64,000 nt of DNA from Rhodococcus ruber. Lineage in GTDB: Bacteria; Actinomycetota; Actinomycetes; Mycobacteriales; Mycobacteriaceae. Below the pieces are notes generated by a model, which saw nothing but the letters and a program-made list of their open reading frames with translations, was not told where the DNA came from and did not search any database. Shown one piece after another: positions 25,689 to 33,991 of this stretch. Each line of letters starts with the position of its first letter. The stretch's first letter is position 1. The translations under genes and the position numbers were made by a program. The stretch is taken from positions 45,808 through 109,807 of the forward strand of contig NZ_JAPWIJ010000014.1 in assembly GCF_027270735.1 (NCBI RefSeq), read 5' to 3'.

Positions 25689-25705
25689 CCGATCTTGTGG
25701 ATCGG
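25689..25705. promoter_or_regulatory. Inverted repeat upstream of the Rieske oxygenase
   Basis: CCGATC-TTGTG-GATCGG, perfect 6-bp arms with a 5-nt spacer, 19 bp upstream of the oxygenase start. It is a reasonable operator for one of the local regulators (IclR or GntR). Confidence 0.42.
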
Positions 25706-25764
25706 TGACGAGACGTCAACTGGGATAGTGGAATACGACGAGCGGAACAACAGTCTGGGTGTGG

Positions 25765-26928
25765 TCAGACCGCGCGAGCGGGTGCCGAGAGCTGACGGCG
25801 CCAGCGGGTGAACAAACGGACCTGATTGACACCGAGTACGCCGACCGGAAGTCCGTCGGATCGGTAGACGGCGAGGAAGCTCCCTAGCTCGGGCGAACCC
25901 TCTTCGATGGTGCATTCACTGTCCGGTCCGGCGGTGCCGGCGAACTGAATGCGTGACCCGTACTGGTCCGACCAGAAGTACGGAGGTTTGACGTGTTGGC
26001 CGCCGTAACTACCCGAGAGCAGGGTGGCCACTGCGACGGTCGGTCGTTCGGACGCTCCGGCCCAGTGCTCGACGCGCCGATGGGCACCGGTCGAATCGAG
26101 CCATGCGGCGCAGTCACCGACGGCGACCACTCCGGGTACAGCGGTTGCGCCGCCTCCGTTGCACAGGATTCCGTTACCGAGAGCGAGTCCGCTTGTGCCC
26201 AGCCAATCGATGTTCGGGATGCCACCGATCCCGACGACCACGACATCGGCGTCGAGAACTCGGCCGTCCGCGAGCCGAACGCCCGTCACTCGGTCGGTGC
26301 CGGTCAGTCCGTCGACGGCGATTCCGCAGATCAACGTGGTGCCGTTGTCGCGGTGCAGATTGCCCACCGCGCTACCCAGTCGCGCACCGAGTGGTCCGGC
26401 GAGCGGTGACGGGGCGGCTTCGACGACGGTGACGTCGAGGCCCAGTTTCCTTGCGGTGGAGGCTACTTCGGCTCCGATGAAGCCTGCGCCGATGACGACC
26501 AGACGCGCACCGGGCGCGAGTTCTGCGCGCAGGCGGTCGGCGTCGTCGATCGTACGCAACACGTGCACACCGGCGAGGTGATCGGTGCCGGGTAGCGATC
26601 GCGCACGCGAGCCGGTGGCCAGGACGACTCCGTCGGAGGTCAGCTCCGTGCCGTCGTCGAGGGTGACGGTGCGACGCGATGGATCGAGTGCGGTGGCGCT
26701 ACGTCCCAGAATCCAGGTGGCGTCGAGGTTTTCGTCGTCGGGCTCGAGGGCGAGTGTGCTCGCGTCCACGTCGCCGACGAGGTACTCCTTCGACAGGGGA
26801 GGGCGGTCGTACGGGCGGTGGCTCTCAGCTCCGACGATGGTGACCGAGCCGTCGAACCCGGCCGCCCGCAGGGCACGTGCAGAGCACAGGCCGGCCAGGG
26901 AGGCTCCGACGATGGTGACGCTCTTCAT
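25765..26928 (-). CDS. FAD-dependent ferredoxin reductase of the oxygenase system
   Basis: 387 residues from ATG 26928. An N-terminal FAD motif (VTIVGASLAGLCSARALRAAG, about residues 4-24) is followed by YDRPPLSKEYL, typical of oxygenase-coupled reductases (BenC-unlike, rhodocoxin/putidaredoxin-reductase type). The second Rossmann motif is VVIGAGFIGAEVAS, and VVAVGDCAAW closes the FAD site. It passes electrons from NAD(P)H to the Rieske ferredoxin. The start overlaps the ferredoxin stop (ATGA), so the two proteins are made together. Confidence 0.92.
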   Translation of the reverse strand: MKSVTIVGASLAGLCSARALRAAGFDGSVTIVGAESHRPYDRPPLSKEYLVGDVDASTLALEPDDENLDATWILGRSATALDPSRRTVTLDDGTELTSDGVVLATGSRARSLPGTDHLAGVHVLRTIDDADRLRAELAPGARLVVIGAGFIGAEVASTARKLGLDVTVVEAAPSPLAGPLGARLGSAVGNLHRDNGTTLICGIAVDGLTGTDRVTGVRLADGRVLDADVVVVGIGGIPNIDWLGTSGLALGNGILCNGGGATAVPGVVAVGDCAAWLDSTGAHRRVEHWAGASERPTVAVATLLSGSYGGQHVKPPYFWSDQYGSRIQFAGTAGPDSECTIEEGSPELGSFLAVYRSDGLPVGVLGVNQVRLFTRWRRQLSAPARAV

Positions 26929-27287
26929 GAATGTCCCTCGGCGGCCAGCCGGCTGCGAACGTCGGGTGGAAGATTGGGGGTCGCGGTGCTCAGCTCGATG
27001 TAGATCACACCGTCGTCGACGACAACGGTGTGAGTACGAACCGGCAACTTCGCGGGGGGAGCGTCGACGGCACCGGTGCGCAGGTCGAAGGTGGACGCGT
27101 GCAGCGGACATTCGACCGCGCACCCTTCCAGCCATCCGTCCGCGAGCGACGCGTCCTGGTGCGTACAGGTGTCATCGATCGCGAACAGCTCACCGTCCTC
27201 GGTGTGGAACACCGCCACGGGAGGGGTCGTGTCGACGCGCAGAGCTTCGCCGCCCGGGAGGTCGGCCAGGGGACACACCTTGAGCAT
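26925..27287 (-). CDS. Rieske-type 2Fe-2S ferredoxin
   Basis: 120 residues from ATG 27287 (AAAGGA ribosome site 6 nt upstream); a longer frame to 27356 has no such site. Cluster ligands are C41, H43, C60 and H63, in CTHQDASLADG and CPLHAS. It is a stand-alone Rieske ferredoxin that shuttles electrons from the FAD reductase to the terminal oxygenase. With the reductase and oxygenase it forms a three-component system, unlike the one-protein GbcB reductase of Pseudomonas. Confidence 0.92.
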   Translation of the reverse strand: MLKVCPLADLPGGEALRVDTTPPVAVFHTEDGELFAIDDTCTHQDASLADGWLEGCAVECPLHASTFDLRTGAVDAPPAKLPVRTHTVVVDDGVIYIELSTATPNLPPDVRSRLAAEGHS

Positions 27288-27383
27288 TCGGATCCTTTCT
27301 GTATCGCTATGCGGAACACGTCTTACTTCCCGCAACAACAGTGTGAACATCGACACAAGATCGTGTCAATAGGAGACAGCACT

Positions 27384-27399
27384 TTTCACCGCTGTGAAA
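27384..27399. promoter_or_regulatory. Inverted repeat TTTCAC-N4-GTGAAA
   Basis: Perfect 6-bp arms around CGCT, about 100 bp upstream of the ferredoxin start and near a possible -35 element. It is unrelated to the TGATATATCA sites, so it may be bound by the IclR-family regulator of the module. Confidence 0.45.
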
Positions 27400-27576
27400 C
27401 ATGATGTAACTCGATTCGGACAAACCGCACGTTCTGCCAGCTGAACACGTGGTTAGCGCGTGCAAGGACCTGTTCGTCCGGTGCGAGGTGACATCGGCCC
27501 GGCGGTGCGCACAGTGGCCGTCAGGGCTGTGCGCAGCGCCGGGTCTCCACTACTGATTAGTAGAAAGTACCGACTT

Positions 27577-27586
27577 TGATATATCA
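27577..27586. promoter_or_regulatory. TGATATATCA palindrome, site B
   Basis: Exact copy of the module palindrome, just past the stop codon of the MBL hydrolase gene and 290 bp upstream of the ferredoxin start. A CTACT-GATT-AGTAG repeat lies 14 bp away. Either transcription of the ferredoxin operon starts far upstream or this site acts at a distance. Confidence 0.65.
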
Positions 27587-27590
27587 GCAC

Positions 27591-28223
27591 TCAGCTGTCG
27601 CGGGCGATCCATTCCTCGAGGTGTGGTGCCTCGTCGCCGATGCGGGTGCCGTCTCCGTGTCCGGTGTTGACGCGGGTGTCGGCGGGAAGCGCGAACAAGC
27701 GGTCGCGGATGGACCCGATGATGGTCGGGAAATCCGAGTACGACCGCCCGGTGGCTCCGGGACCGCCGGAGAAGAGGGTGTCGCCGGAGAACAACTGCCC
27801 CGCGTCGGGCAGATACAGGCACGTCGAGCCGGGTGAGTGGCCCGGGGTGTGCAGCGCGAGGATGTCGGTTCCGGCGACGGTGATGCGCTGACCGTCCTCG
27901 AGGGTCGAGTGCCCGACACCGGGGTGGGTCTGCTGCCACAGCATGTCGTCGGCGGGGTGCAGCAGGATCGGCGCATCGAGGCTGTCGGAGAGTTCGGGGG
28001 CGACGGTCACGTGATCGTTGTGTCCGTGAGTGCAGACGATCGCGGTGACGGTCCGGCCGGCGACGGCGTCGATGATCGGGGCTGCGGTGTGCGCGGCGTC
28101 GACGATGACGACCTCGTCGTCGTCGCCGATCAGCCAGATGTTGTTCTCGACATCCCAGGTGCCGCCGTCGAGGCTGAAGGTGCCGGAGGTGACGACGTTC
28201 TGGACACGGAAGGTCCCGCTCAC
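27591..28223 (-). CDS. MBL-fold hydrolase of the mycothiol formaldehyde pathway
   Basis: 210 residues. The metallo-beta-lactamase zinc motif is THGHNDH (H66, H68, D70, H71), with later ligands in TPGHSPGS and FSGDTLFSGG and the final NTGHG. The glyoxalase II-like layout plus the four-base overlap (ATGA) with the mycothiol-dependent formaldehyde dehydrogenase gene suggests hydrolysis of S-formylmycothiol to formate and mycothiol. That activity is inferred from context and from the frequent pairing of these two genes in actinobacteria. Confidence 0.82.
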   Translation of the reverse strand: MSGTFRVQNVVTSGTFSLDGGTWDVENNIWLIGDDDEVVIVDAAHTAAPIIDAVAGRTVTAIVCTHGHNDHVTVAPELSDSLDAPILLHPADDMLWQQTHPGVGHSTLEDGQRITVAGTDILALHTPGHSPGSTCLYLPDAGQLFSGDTLFSGGPGATGRSYSDFPTIIGSIRDRLFALPADTRVNTGHGDGTRIGDEAPHLEEWIARDS

Positions 28224-29305
28224 AGGACCACCACCGACCGCAGCACGGTGCCCTGATGCATCTTGTCGAACGCGGCCTCGACGTCCTCGATGCCGATCCG
28301 CTCCGACACGAATTTCTCGAGCGGTAACCGGCCCTGTTGATACAGGTCGACCAACTGTGGGAAGTCGCGTTCGGGTAGGCAGTCGCCGTACCAGGACGAT
28401 TTCAGCGATCCGCCGTGGGAGAAGAAGTCGATCAGCGGCATCTCGAGGGTCATCTCCGGCGTCGGGACCCCGACGAGGACGACGGTGCCGGCCAGATCGC
28501 GGGCGTAGAAGGCTTGTTTCCAGGTTTCCGGGCGGCCGACGGCGTCGATGACCACATCGGCACCGAAGCCCCCGGTGAGGTCCTGGATGGCCTCGACGGC
28601 GTCGAGAACGGAGGAGTCGACGGTGTGGGTGGCGCCGAGTTCGAGGGCCCAGTCGAGTTTTCCTTTGTCGCGGTCGACGGCGATGATCGTCGACGCCCCC
28701 GCCAGGCGGGCTCCGGCGATCGCGGCATCACCGACACCACCGCAGCCGATCACGGCGACCGAATCCCCGCGTGAGACGTGGCCGGTGTTCATCGCGGCCC
28801 CGAGTCCGGCCATCACCCCGCAGCCGAGCAGCCCGACGACGGCGGGATCGGCGGAGGGGTCGACCTTGGTGCACTGTCCTTCGTGGACGAGGGTCTTCTC
28901 GGCGAACGCACCGATCCCCAGGGCGGGGGTCAGTTCGGTGCCGTCGTCGAGGGTCATCTTCTGGGCGGCGTTGTGGGTGTCGAAGCAGTACCAGGGGGTG
29001 CCGCGTTTGCAGGCGCGGCATTCTCCGCACACCGCGCGCCAGTTCAGGACGACGAAGTCGCCGACCTCGACGTGCTCGACGCGGTCGCCGATGGTCTCGA
29101 CGATGCCGGCGGCTTCGTGTCCGAGCAGGAACGGGAACTCGTCGTTGATGCCGCCCTCGCGGTAGTGCAGGTCGGTGTGGCAGACCCCGCAGGCCTGAAC
29201 TTTCACGACGACCTCGTTCGGGCCGGGATCGGGAATGGTGATCGTCTCGATGGAGACGGGTGCGCCCTTGCTCTTGGCGACGACGGCACGGACCTGCTGC
29301 GGCAT
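28220..29305 (-). CDS. mscR: S-(hydroxymethyl)mycothiol dehydrogenase (MscR)
   Basis: 361 residues, zinc-dependent alcohol dehydrogenase fold. Catalytic zinc ligands C42 and H63 with GHEAAG; structural zinc cysteines C93, C96, C99 and C107; cofactor loop GCGGVGDAAIAGARLAG. The sequence matches the mycothiol-dependent formaldehyde dehydrogenase type. It oxidises the formaldehyde-mycothiol adduct with NAD. It fits here because betaine demethylation by a monooxygenase releases formaldehyde. A variant of the module palindrome lies 63 bp upstream. It is coupled to the MBL hydrolase gene by ATGA. Confidence 0.92.
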   Translation of the reverse strand: MPQQVRAVVAKSKGAPVSIETITIPDPGPNEVVVKVQACGVCHTDLHYREGGINDEFPFLLGHEAAGIVETIGDRVEHVEVGDFVVLNWRAVCGECRACKRGTPWYCFDTHNAAQKMTLDDGTELTPALGIGAFAEKTLVHEGQCTKVDPSADPAVVGLLGCGVMAGLGAAMNTGHVSRGDSVAVIGCGGVGDAAIAGARLAGASTIIAVDRDKGKLDWALELGATHTVDSSVLDAVEAIQDLTGGFGADVVIDAVGRPETWKQAFYARDLAGTVVLVGVPTPEMTLEMPLIDFFSHGGSLKSSWYGDCLPERDFPQLVDLYQQGRLPLEKFVSERIGIEDVEAAFDKMHQGTVLRSVVVL

Positions 29306-29367
29306 GGTTGATACTCCTGAGGTTCGGATGAAGCGGCACTCGATACCGCTGCGTGTTGGAATCGAGT

Positions 29368-29377
29368 TAATATATCA
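29368..29377. promoter_or_regulatory. TAATATATCA, variant site C (upstream of mscR)
   Basis: One base different from TGATATATCA. It lies 63 bp upstream of the mscR start, a distance like those of sites D and E from their genes. Confidence 0.58.
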
Positions 29378-29387
29378 GTTACCGGAC

Positions 29388-29428
29388 AGTATCGAATGTT
29401 AAATGCGAGTATCGAATTCGCCTCGAAT
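29388..29428. repeat. Direct repeats of AGTATCGAAT near the mscR promoter
   Basis: AGTATCGAAT occurs at 29388-29397 and 29408-29417, exactly 20 bp apart, and the core TCGAAT occurs again at 29423-29428. Same-face direct repeats in the intergenic region between mscR and the BCCT gene could be an activator site for either gene. Confidence 0.4.
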
Positions 29429-29665
29429 TTCGTGTCGCAGAGCGAAAGTGCGCTGGTGAAGGCTTATGTGTAGTGAGCTATTTCCGCGCTGAGTGCATCG
29501 ATGTGCATTGCCATCTCTTGACATAGCCCGCGGGTCGGCTCAGTCTTGTTCGGGTTCGAGTAAATCAATGTTGCGCACAGAGCAACGCGTCGCGCACTTC
29601 ACCGACCACCCACGCTGCGTGCACGGGCGACACACCTATTCGGCGAGAGCCGGAGGGAGAACGAT

Positions 29666-31309
29666 GTGACAACGAACAGCAAACCCCGGGGCGACAAAAC
29701 TCGGGTCGCGTCACCCGAGAAACATGCCCCTCATCAGTACGGCCCCCTCGAGGTCTATCACCACGGAGAGGAGGGCAAGCCGCGCACCGACAAGGTGGTG
29801 TTCGGTATCACCGCCGCCATCGTGATCGCAATCCTGGCGTGGGGCATCCTCGGCACCGAGAACATGAAGTCCGTCAACGCGTCCGTACTCGACTGGGTGG
29901 TGACGAACGTCGGCTGGCTGTTCATCTTCTCGGCCACCGGGTTCGTGATATTCGCGATCTGGCTCGCGCTCAGCCGATACGGAAAGATTCCGCTCGGCAA
30001 GGACGGCGAGAAGCCCGAATTCAACACCGTCAGCTGGATCGCGATGATGTTCAGCGCGGGCATGGGAATCGGCTTGATCTTCTGGGGAGTGGCCGAGCCA
30101 CTCACTCACTTCGTCACCCCGCCTCCCGGAATCACCGATTCGACTGTGGGAACGGCGCTTTCGACAGCCATCTTCCACTGGGGATTGCACCCGTGGTCGA
30201 TGTACGCCGTGGTCGGATTGTCCATCGCCTACGGTACCTACCGGATGGACCGCAAGCAGCTCATCAGCTCCTCGTTCATCCCGCTGATCGGTCGTCATGC
30301 CGAGGGCCCCATCGGCAAGGTCATCGACATTCTGGCGATCTTCGCCACCATGTTCGGCACCGCGGCATCGCTCGGTCTCGGTGCCCTCCAGATCGGTTCG
30401 GGTATCGAGGTTCTCGGCTGGGTCAACCAGGCAGGGACTCTTCTGCTCGTGGCCGTCGTCGCCATCCTGACGCTCGCGTTCGTGGCCTCGGCAGTGTCGG
30501 GGATCTCCAAGGGAATTCAATGGCTCTCCAACATCAACATGGTGCTGGCCCTCGTGCTCGCGCTGTTCGTGTTCGTCCTCGGACCCACGGTGCTGATCCT
30601 GAACCTGCTGCCCACCACCCTCGGTGACTACGCCGCGCACATCGCCGGCATGTCGGCGCGTTCGGCGGCATCCGGTGGTCCCGAGACCGAGTCCTGGCTC
30701 TCGTCCTGGACGATCTTCTACTGGGCCTGGTGGATCTCGTGGACCCCCTTCGTCGGAATGTTCCTCGCTCGCATCAGTCGCGGCCGCACCATCCGCCAGT
30801 TCGTCATCGGCGTCATTCTCATCCCGACGTCGGTGAGCTTGGTCTGGTTCTCGATCTTCGGTGGAGCGGCAATCGGCGAGCAGCAGAAGGGGACCGAAGA
30901 CCTGGTGGCCCTCGGTAAGCCGGAATCTCAGCTGTTCGCGGTTCTCGACCACTTCCCGTTGGCCGGCATCTCGTCCGTGCTGGTGATGGTGTTGGTCGGC
31001 ATCTTCTTCGTCAGTGGGGCCGATGCCGCCTCGATTGTGATGGGCACCCTGTCGCAACGAGGCACCCTGGATCCGTCCCGTGGGGTCGTCGCCTTCTGGG
31101 GTGTGGTCACCGGCGGCATTGCGATCCTGATGCTGTGGACGGGAGGATCGGACGCCCTCAACGGGTTGCAGACGATGACCATCATCGTGGCGGCACCGTT
31201 CGTGCTGGTGATGATCGGTACGTGTGTCTCGCTGTACAAGGACGTCACGAACGACCCGTTCATCGTCAAGAGCCCCAAGGCTCCACCCAAAATCAAAACC
31301 GGTAAGTAA
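29666..31309 (+). CDS. BCCT-family transporter, probable glycine betaine importer
   Basis: 547 residues from GTG 29666 with a strong GGAGGGAG ribosome site. Twelve membrane helices; the family motifs are MGIGLIFWGVAEP in helix 3 (the betaine/choline-type glycine-rich stretch) and the helix 8 segment FYWAWWISWTPFVGMFLARISRGR, quoted in part here as WAWWISWTPFVGMF. BCCT carriers take up glycine betaine, choline or carnitine with Na+ or H+. The position at the head of the dimethylglycine oxidase genes argues for betaine or dimethylglycine uptake for catabolism. The C-terminal tail is short, so osmotic gating like BetP is unlikely. Confidence 0.93.
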   Translation: MTTNSKPRGDKTRVASPEKHAPHQYGPLEVYHHGEEGKPRTDKVVFGITAAIVIAILAWGILGTENMKSVNASVLDWVVTNVGWLFIFSATGFVIFAIWLALSRYGKIPLGKDGEKPEFNTVSWIAMMFSAGMGIGLIFWGVAEPLTHFVTPPPGITDSTVGTALSTAIFHWGLHPWSMYAVVGLSIAYGTYRMDRKQLISSSFIPLIGRHAEGPIGKVIDILAIFATMFGTAASLGLGALQIGSGIEVLGWVNQAGTLLLVAVVAILTLAFVASAVSGISKGIQWLSNINMVLALVLALFVFVLGPTVLILNLLPTTLGDYAAHIAGMSARSAASGGPETESWLSSWTIFYWAWWISWTPFVGMFLARISRGRTIRQFVIGVILIPTSVSLVWFSIFGGAAIGEQQKGTEDLVALGKPESQLFAVLDHFPLAGISSVLVMVLVGIFFVSGADAASIVMGTLSQRGTLDPSRGVVAFWGVVTGGIAILMLWTGGSDALNGLQTMTIIVAAPFVLVMIGTCVSLYKDVTNDPFIVKSPKAPPKIKTGK

Positions 31310-31329
31310 AGTCCGACAAGTGAAGTGAG

Positions 31330-31371
31330 CCGTTGGTGCGGGACGCGTACACACGCGTCCCGCACCAACGG
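31330..31371 (+). terminator. Strong hairpin after the BCCT gene
   Basis: A perfect 19-bp stem (31330-31348 with 31353-31371) closes an ACAC loop, 20 bp past the BCCT stop codon. Only a few T follow, but the stem is very stable and separates the BCCT gene from the dimethylglycine oxidase promoter. Confidence 0.8.
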
Positions 31372-31411
31372 TATTTCGGGGGTTGACCTCTACGACCCCT
31401 GCCCATACTCT

Positions 31412-31421
31412 TGATATATCA
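31412..31421. promoter_or_regulatory. TGATATATCA palindrome, site D (upstream of dimethylglycine oxidase)
   Basis: Exact copy, extended to TTGATATATCAA (31411-31422), 80 bp upstream of the dimethylglycine oxidase start and just past the terminator hairpin. It gives the 12-bp consensus of the site. Confidence 0.75.
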
Positions 31422-31500
31422 ATCTATGGTTAGTTGTCGTGCAGGCCGTCCATAGCTTCGGCCGAGCTCCATCTCTCCACCCCGATACGGAAGGACCACC

Positions 31501-33966
31501 ATGGGTTCACCGAGAGTTGTCATCATCGGCGCCGGCATCGTCGGTACCAACGTGGCCGACGAGCTCACCGCACGCGGTTGGGATCGCATCACCGTGCTGG
31601 ATCAAGGGCCGCTCCCTCTCACAGGTGGATCCACTTCGCACGCACCGGGTCTGGTGTTCCAGACCAATGCGTCCAAGACGATGACCGAACTCGCCCGATA
31701 CACGGTCGAGAAGTTCATGGGCCTCGAGGTGGACGGGCAGTGGTGCTTCAACCAGCTCGGTGGCCTCGAAGTGGCGACCACCGAGGAGCGACTGGCCGAC
31801 CTGCACCGCAAACAGGGTTGGGCCACGTCCTGGGGAATCGAAGGGTCGGTCATCGACCCGTCCGAATGCGCCAAACTGCACCCGCTGTTGGATCGTTCGC
31901 GTGTTCTCGGCGGTCTGTACGTCGAGACCGACGGTCTCGCCAAGGCGTCCCGCGCCGTCGTGGCACTGACCCGACGCGCAGAATCGCGCGGAGCCGTGTT
32001 CCGCGGTTCCACCAAGGTCATCGGTATCGAACAGACGGGTGGCCGAGTCACCGGTGTGGCAACGGACAACGGCGTCATCGAAGCCGACATCGTGGTGTCC
32101 TGCGCCGGCTTCTGGGGCCCCGATGTGGGCGAACTGGTCGGCATGAAGGTGCCGCTGCTGCCGCTGGCGCACCAGTACGCCAAGACCGACCAGATCCCGG
32201 AACTGGTGGGACGCAACACCGAAGCGGCCGAGGCGGGCATGCCCATCCTTCGCCACCAGGATCAGGACCTGTACTTCCGCGAGCACGTCGACCGTCTCGG
32301 CATCGGCAGCTACGCCCACCGTCCGATGCCCGTCGACACCAAGACCCTGCCTGGCGGAGACGGTGTGTCGGACGATGCCATGCCGTCCATGCTCGACTTC
32401 ACGCAGGAGGATTTCGCCCCGTCGTGGGAGCAGTCCAAACTGCTGTTGCCGTGCCTCGAGACCGCCAAGATCGACCACGGCTTCAACGGAGTCTTCTCGT
32501 TCACGCCGGACGGCGGACCGCTGCTCGGTGAGTCCCCGGACGTCAAGGGCTTCTGGATCGCCGAGGCCGTATGGGTCACGCATTCGGCCGGAGTCGGCAG
32601 GGCCATCGCACAGCTGCTGGTCGACGGTCGTTCCGAGGTGGAACTGCACGGATGCGACGTCAACCGCTTCGAGGACTTCCAACTCGATCCCGCGTACGTC
32701 AGCGAAACCTCGCAGCAGAACTTCGTCGAGATCTACGACGTCCTGCATCCCTCGCAGCCGCGGATGTCTCCGCGTGATGTTCGGGTCAGCCCCTTCAACG
32801 CGCGGCAGCATCAGCTCGGTGCCGTGTTCCTCGAAGGCGGCGGGTGGGAGCGGCCGCACTGGTACGAGGCCAATGCCGATCTGGTGCAGCAGCTTCCGGC
32901 CGAGTGGCAGCCGCCGAAGCGTGACGAGTGGGCATCGATGTTCCATTCGCCCATCGCCGCAGCCGAGGCCTGGAAGACCCGTACCGCCGTCGCCATGTAC
33001 GACATGACCCCGCTCAAGCGGCTGCGCGTGCGCGGCCCCGGTGCGCTGGCCCTGCTCGAAGGATTGACGTCCGGCAAGATGGACAAGACCGTCGGAGCCG
33101 TGACGTACACGTTGGCTCTCGACGAGAAGGGCGGCGTACGAAGCGATCTCACCGTCGCTCGGTTGTCGGCCGACGAATTCCAGGTCGGTGCCAATGGCAA
33201 TCTCGACTTCGACTACCTGCGCCGCGAGGCGCCGAGAGACGGCAGCGTCACCGTCGACGACATCACCGGATCCACGTGCTGCATCGGTCTGTGGGGTCCG
33301 CACGCCCGCGACGTCGTCGAAAAGCTGACCCAGGACGACTTCTCGAACGAGAACTTCAAGTACTTCCGCTGCAAGCAGGTTCGCATCGGGGGAGTACCCG
33401 TCACTGCGATGCGGCTGTCGTACGTGGGCGAGCTCGGTTGGGAGCTGTACACCACCGCCGATTACGGTCAGCGACTGTGGGACATGTTGTGGCAGGCCGG
33501 TTCCGAGTTCGGCATCATCGCAGGCGGGCGCGCTGCGTTCAACAGCCTGCGCATGGAGAAGGGCTACCGGTCGTGGGGTTCGGACATGACCACCGAACAC
33601 AACCCCTACGAGGCAGGTCTGGGCTTCGCGGTGCGCTCGCAGAAGGGTGAATTCCGCGGCCGCGACGCCGTCCTGGAAATGTCGGACGACACCGTCTCGA
33701 AGAAGTTGGTCTGCCTGAAGATCGACGACGGCACGTCGGTGGTACTCGGCCACGAGCCCGTCCTGGTGGACGGCGAACCCGCCGGTTATGTCACCAGTGC
33801 CTCGTTCGGGCATACCGTCGGCGCGCCGATCGCCTACGCCTGGGTGCCGGCACGGAGCGCAGAACCCGGTGCAGCAGTCCAGATTCGATACTTCGATCGG
33901 CTCGTGTCCGCCACCGTCGTGGCCGAGCCCCTCGTCGACCCCGAGATGGCCAAGATCCGCAGCTGA
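31501..33966 (+). CDS. Dimethylglycine oxidase, FAD plus folate-binding GcvT domains
   Basis: 821 residues from ATG 31501 (GGAAGGA 5 nt upstream). Residues about 4-370 are a DAO-type FAD domain (VVIIGAGIVGTNVADEL) with the GSTSHAPG motif at 43-50, whose histidine corresponds to the covalent flavin site of this family. Residues about 420-815 are a GcvT-type tetrahydrofolate domain (AVAMYDMTPLKRL, SYVGELGWELY, MEKGYRSWG). Length and sequence are very close to the Arthrobacter globiformis dimethylglycine oxidase as I remember it. It converts dimethylglycine to sarcosine and channels the methylene group to THF. purU follows after 25 bp. Confidence 0.94.
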   Translation: MGSPRVVIIGAGIVGTNVADELTARGWDRITVLDQGPLPLTGGSTSHAPGLVFQTNASKTMTELARYTVEKFMGLEVDGQWCFNQLGGLEVATTEERLADLHRKQGWATSWGIEGSVIDPSECAKLHPLLDRSRVLGGLYVETDGLAKASRAVVALTRRAESRGAVFRGSTKVIGIEQTGGRVTGVATDNGVIEADIVVSCAGFWGPDVGELVGMKVPLLPLAHQYAKTDQIPELVGRNTEAAEAGMPILRHQDQDLYFREHVDRLGIGSYAHRPMPVDTKTLPGGDGVSDDAMPSMLDFTQEDFAPSWEQSKLLLPCLETAKIDHGFNGVFSFTPDGGPLLGESPDVKGFWIAEAVWVTHSAGVGRAIAQLLVDGRSEVELHGCDVNRFEDFQLDPAYVSETSQQNFVEIYDVLHPSQPRMSPRDVRVSPFNARQHQLGAVFLEGGGWERPHWYEANADLVQQLPAEWQPPKRDEWASMFHSPIAAAEAWKTRTAVAMYDMTPLKRLRVRGPGALALLEGLTSGKMDKTVGAVTYTLALDEKGGVRSDLTVARLSADEFQVGANGNLDFDYLRREAPRDGSVTVDDITGSTCCIGLWGPHARDVVEKLTQDDFSNENFKYFRCKQVRIGGVPVTAMRLSYVGELGWELYTTADYGQRLWDMLWQAGSEFGIIAGGRAAFNSLRMEKGYRSWGSDMTTEHNPYEAGLGFAVRSQKGEFRGRDAVLEMSDDTVSKKLVCLKIDDGTSVVLGHEPVLVDGEPAGYVTSASFGHTVGAPIAYAWVPARSAEPGAAVQIRYFDRLVSATVVAEPLVDPEMAKIRS

Positions 33967-33991
33967 CGACCCACCAGTACCAGGAGATTCG

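Larger units (their letters stand above)
27288..27590. promoter_or_regulatory. Regulatory intergenic region upstream of the ferredoxin/reductase operon
   Basis: 303 bp without a gene. It holds, from the ferredoxin side outward: GACAC-N6-GTGTC (27352-27367) overlapping a minus-strand TTGACA (27363-27368) that could be a -35 element; the inverted repeat TTTCAC-CGCT-GTGAAA (27384-27399); CTACT-GATT-AGTAG (27550-27563); and the TGATATATCA palindrome at 27577-27586. The number of palindromes suggests control by more than one regulator. Confidence 0.5.
29306..29665. promoter_or_regulatory. Intergenic region between mscR and the BCCT transporter
   Basis: 360 bp between divergent genes. Besides the variant palindrome and the AGTATCGAAT repeats it has a TTGACA at 29518-29523 on the plus strand, about 140 bp before the BCCT start, a possible -35 element without a strong -10. 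GGAGGGAG at 29652-29659 is the ribosome site of the BCCT gene. No small gene is evident. Confidence 0.4.

Noticed and set aside
29306..29665. Glycine or other riboswitch in the long leader region before the BCCT gene
   Set aside because: No conserved aptamer-like helices or tandem glycine-binding pattern were recognised by eye; only repeats and a possible -35 element are supported.
29711..31354. Open minus-strand frame opposite the BCCT gene
   Set aside because: Low-complexity Asp/Glu/Arg/His-rich shadow of a membrane protein; the plus-strand frame has BCCT motifs and a strong ribosome site.
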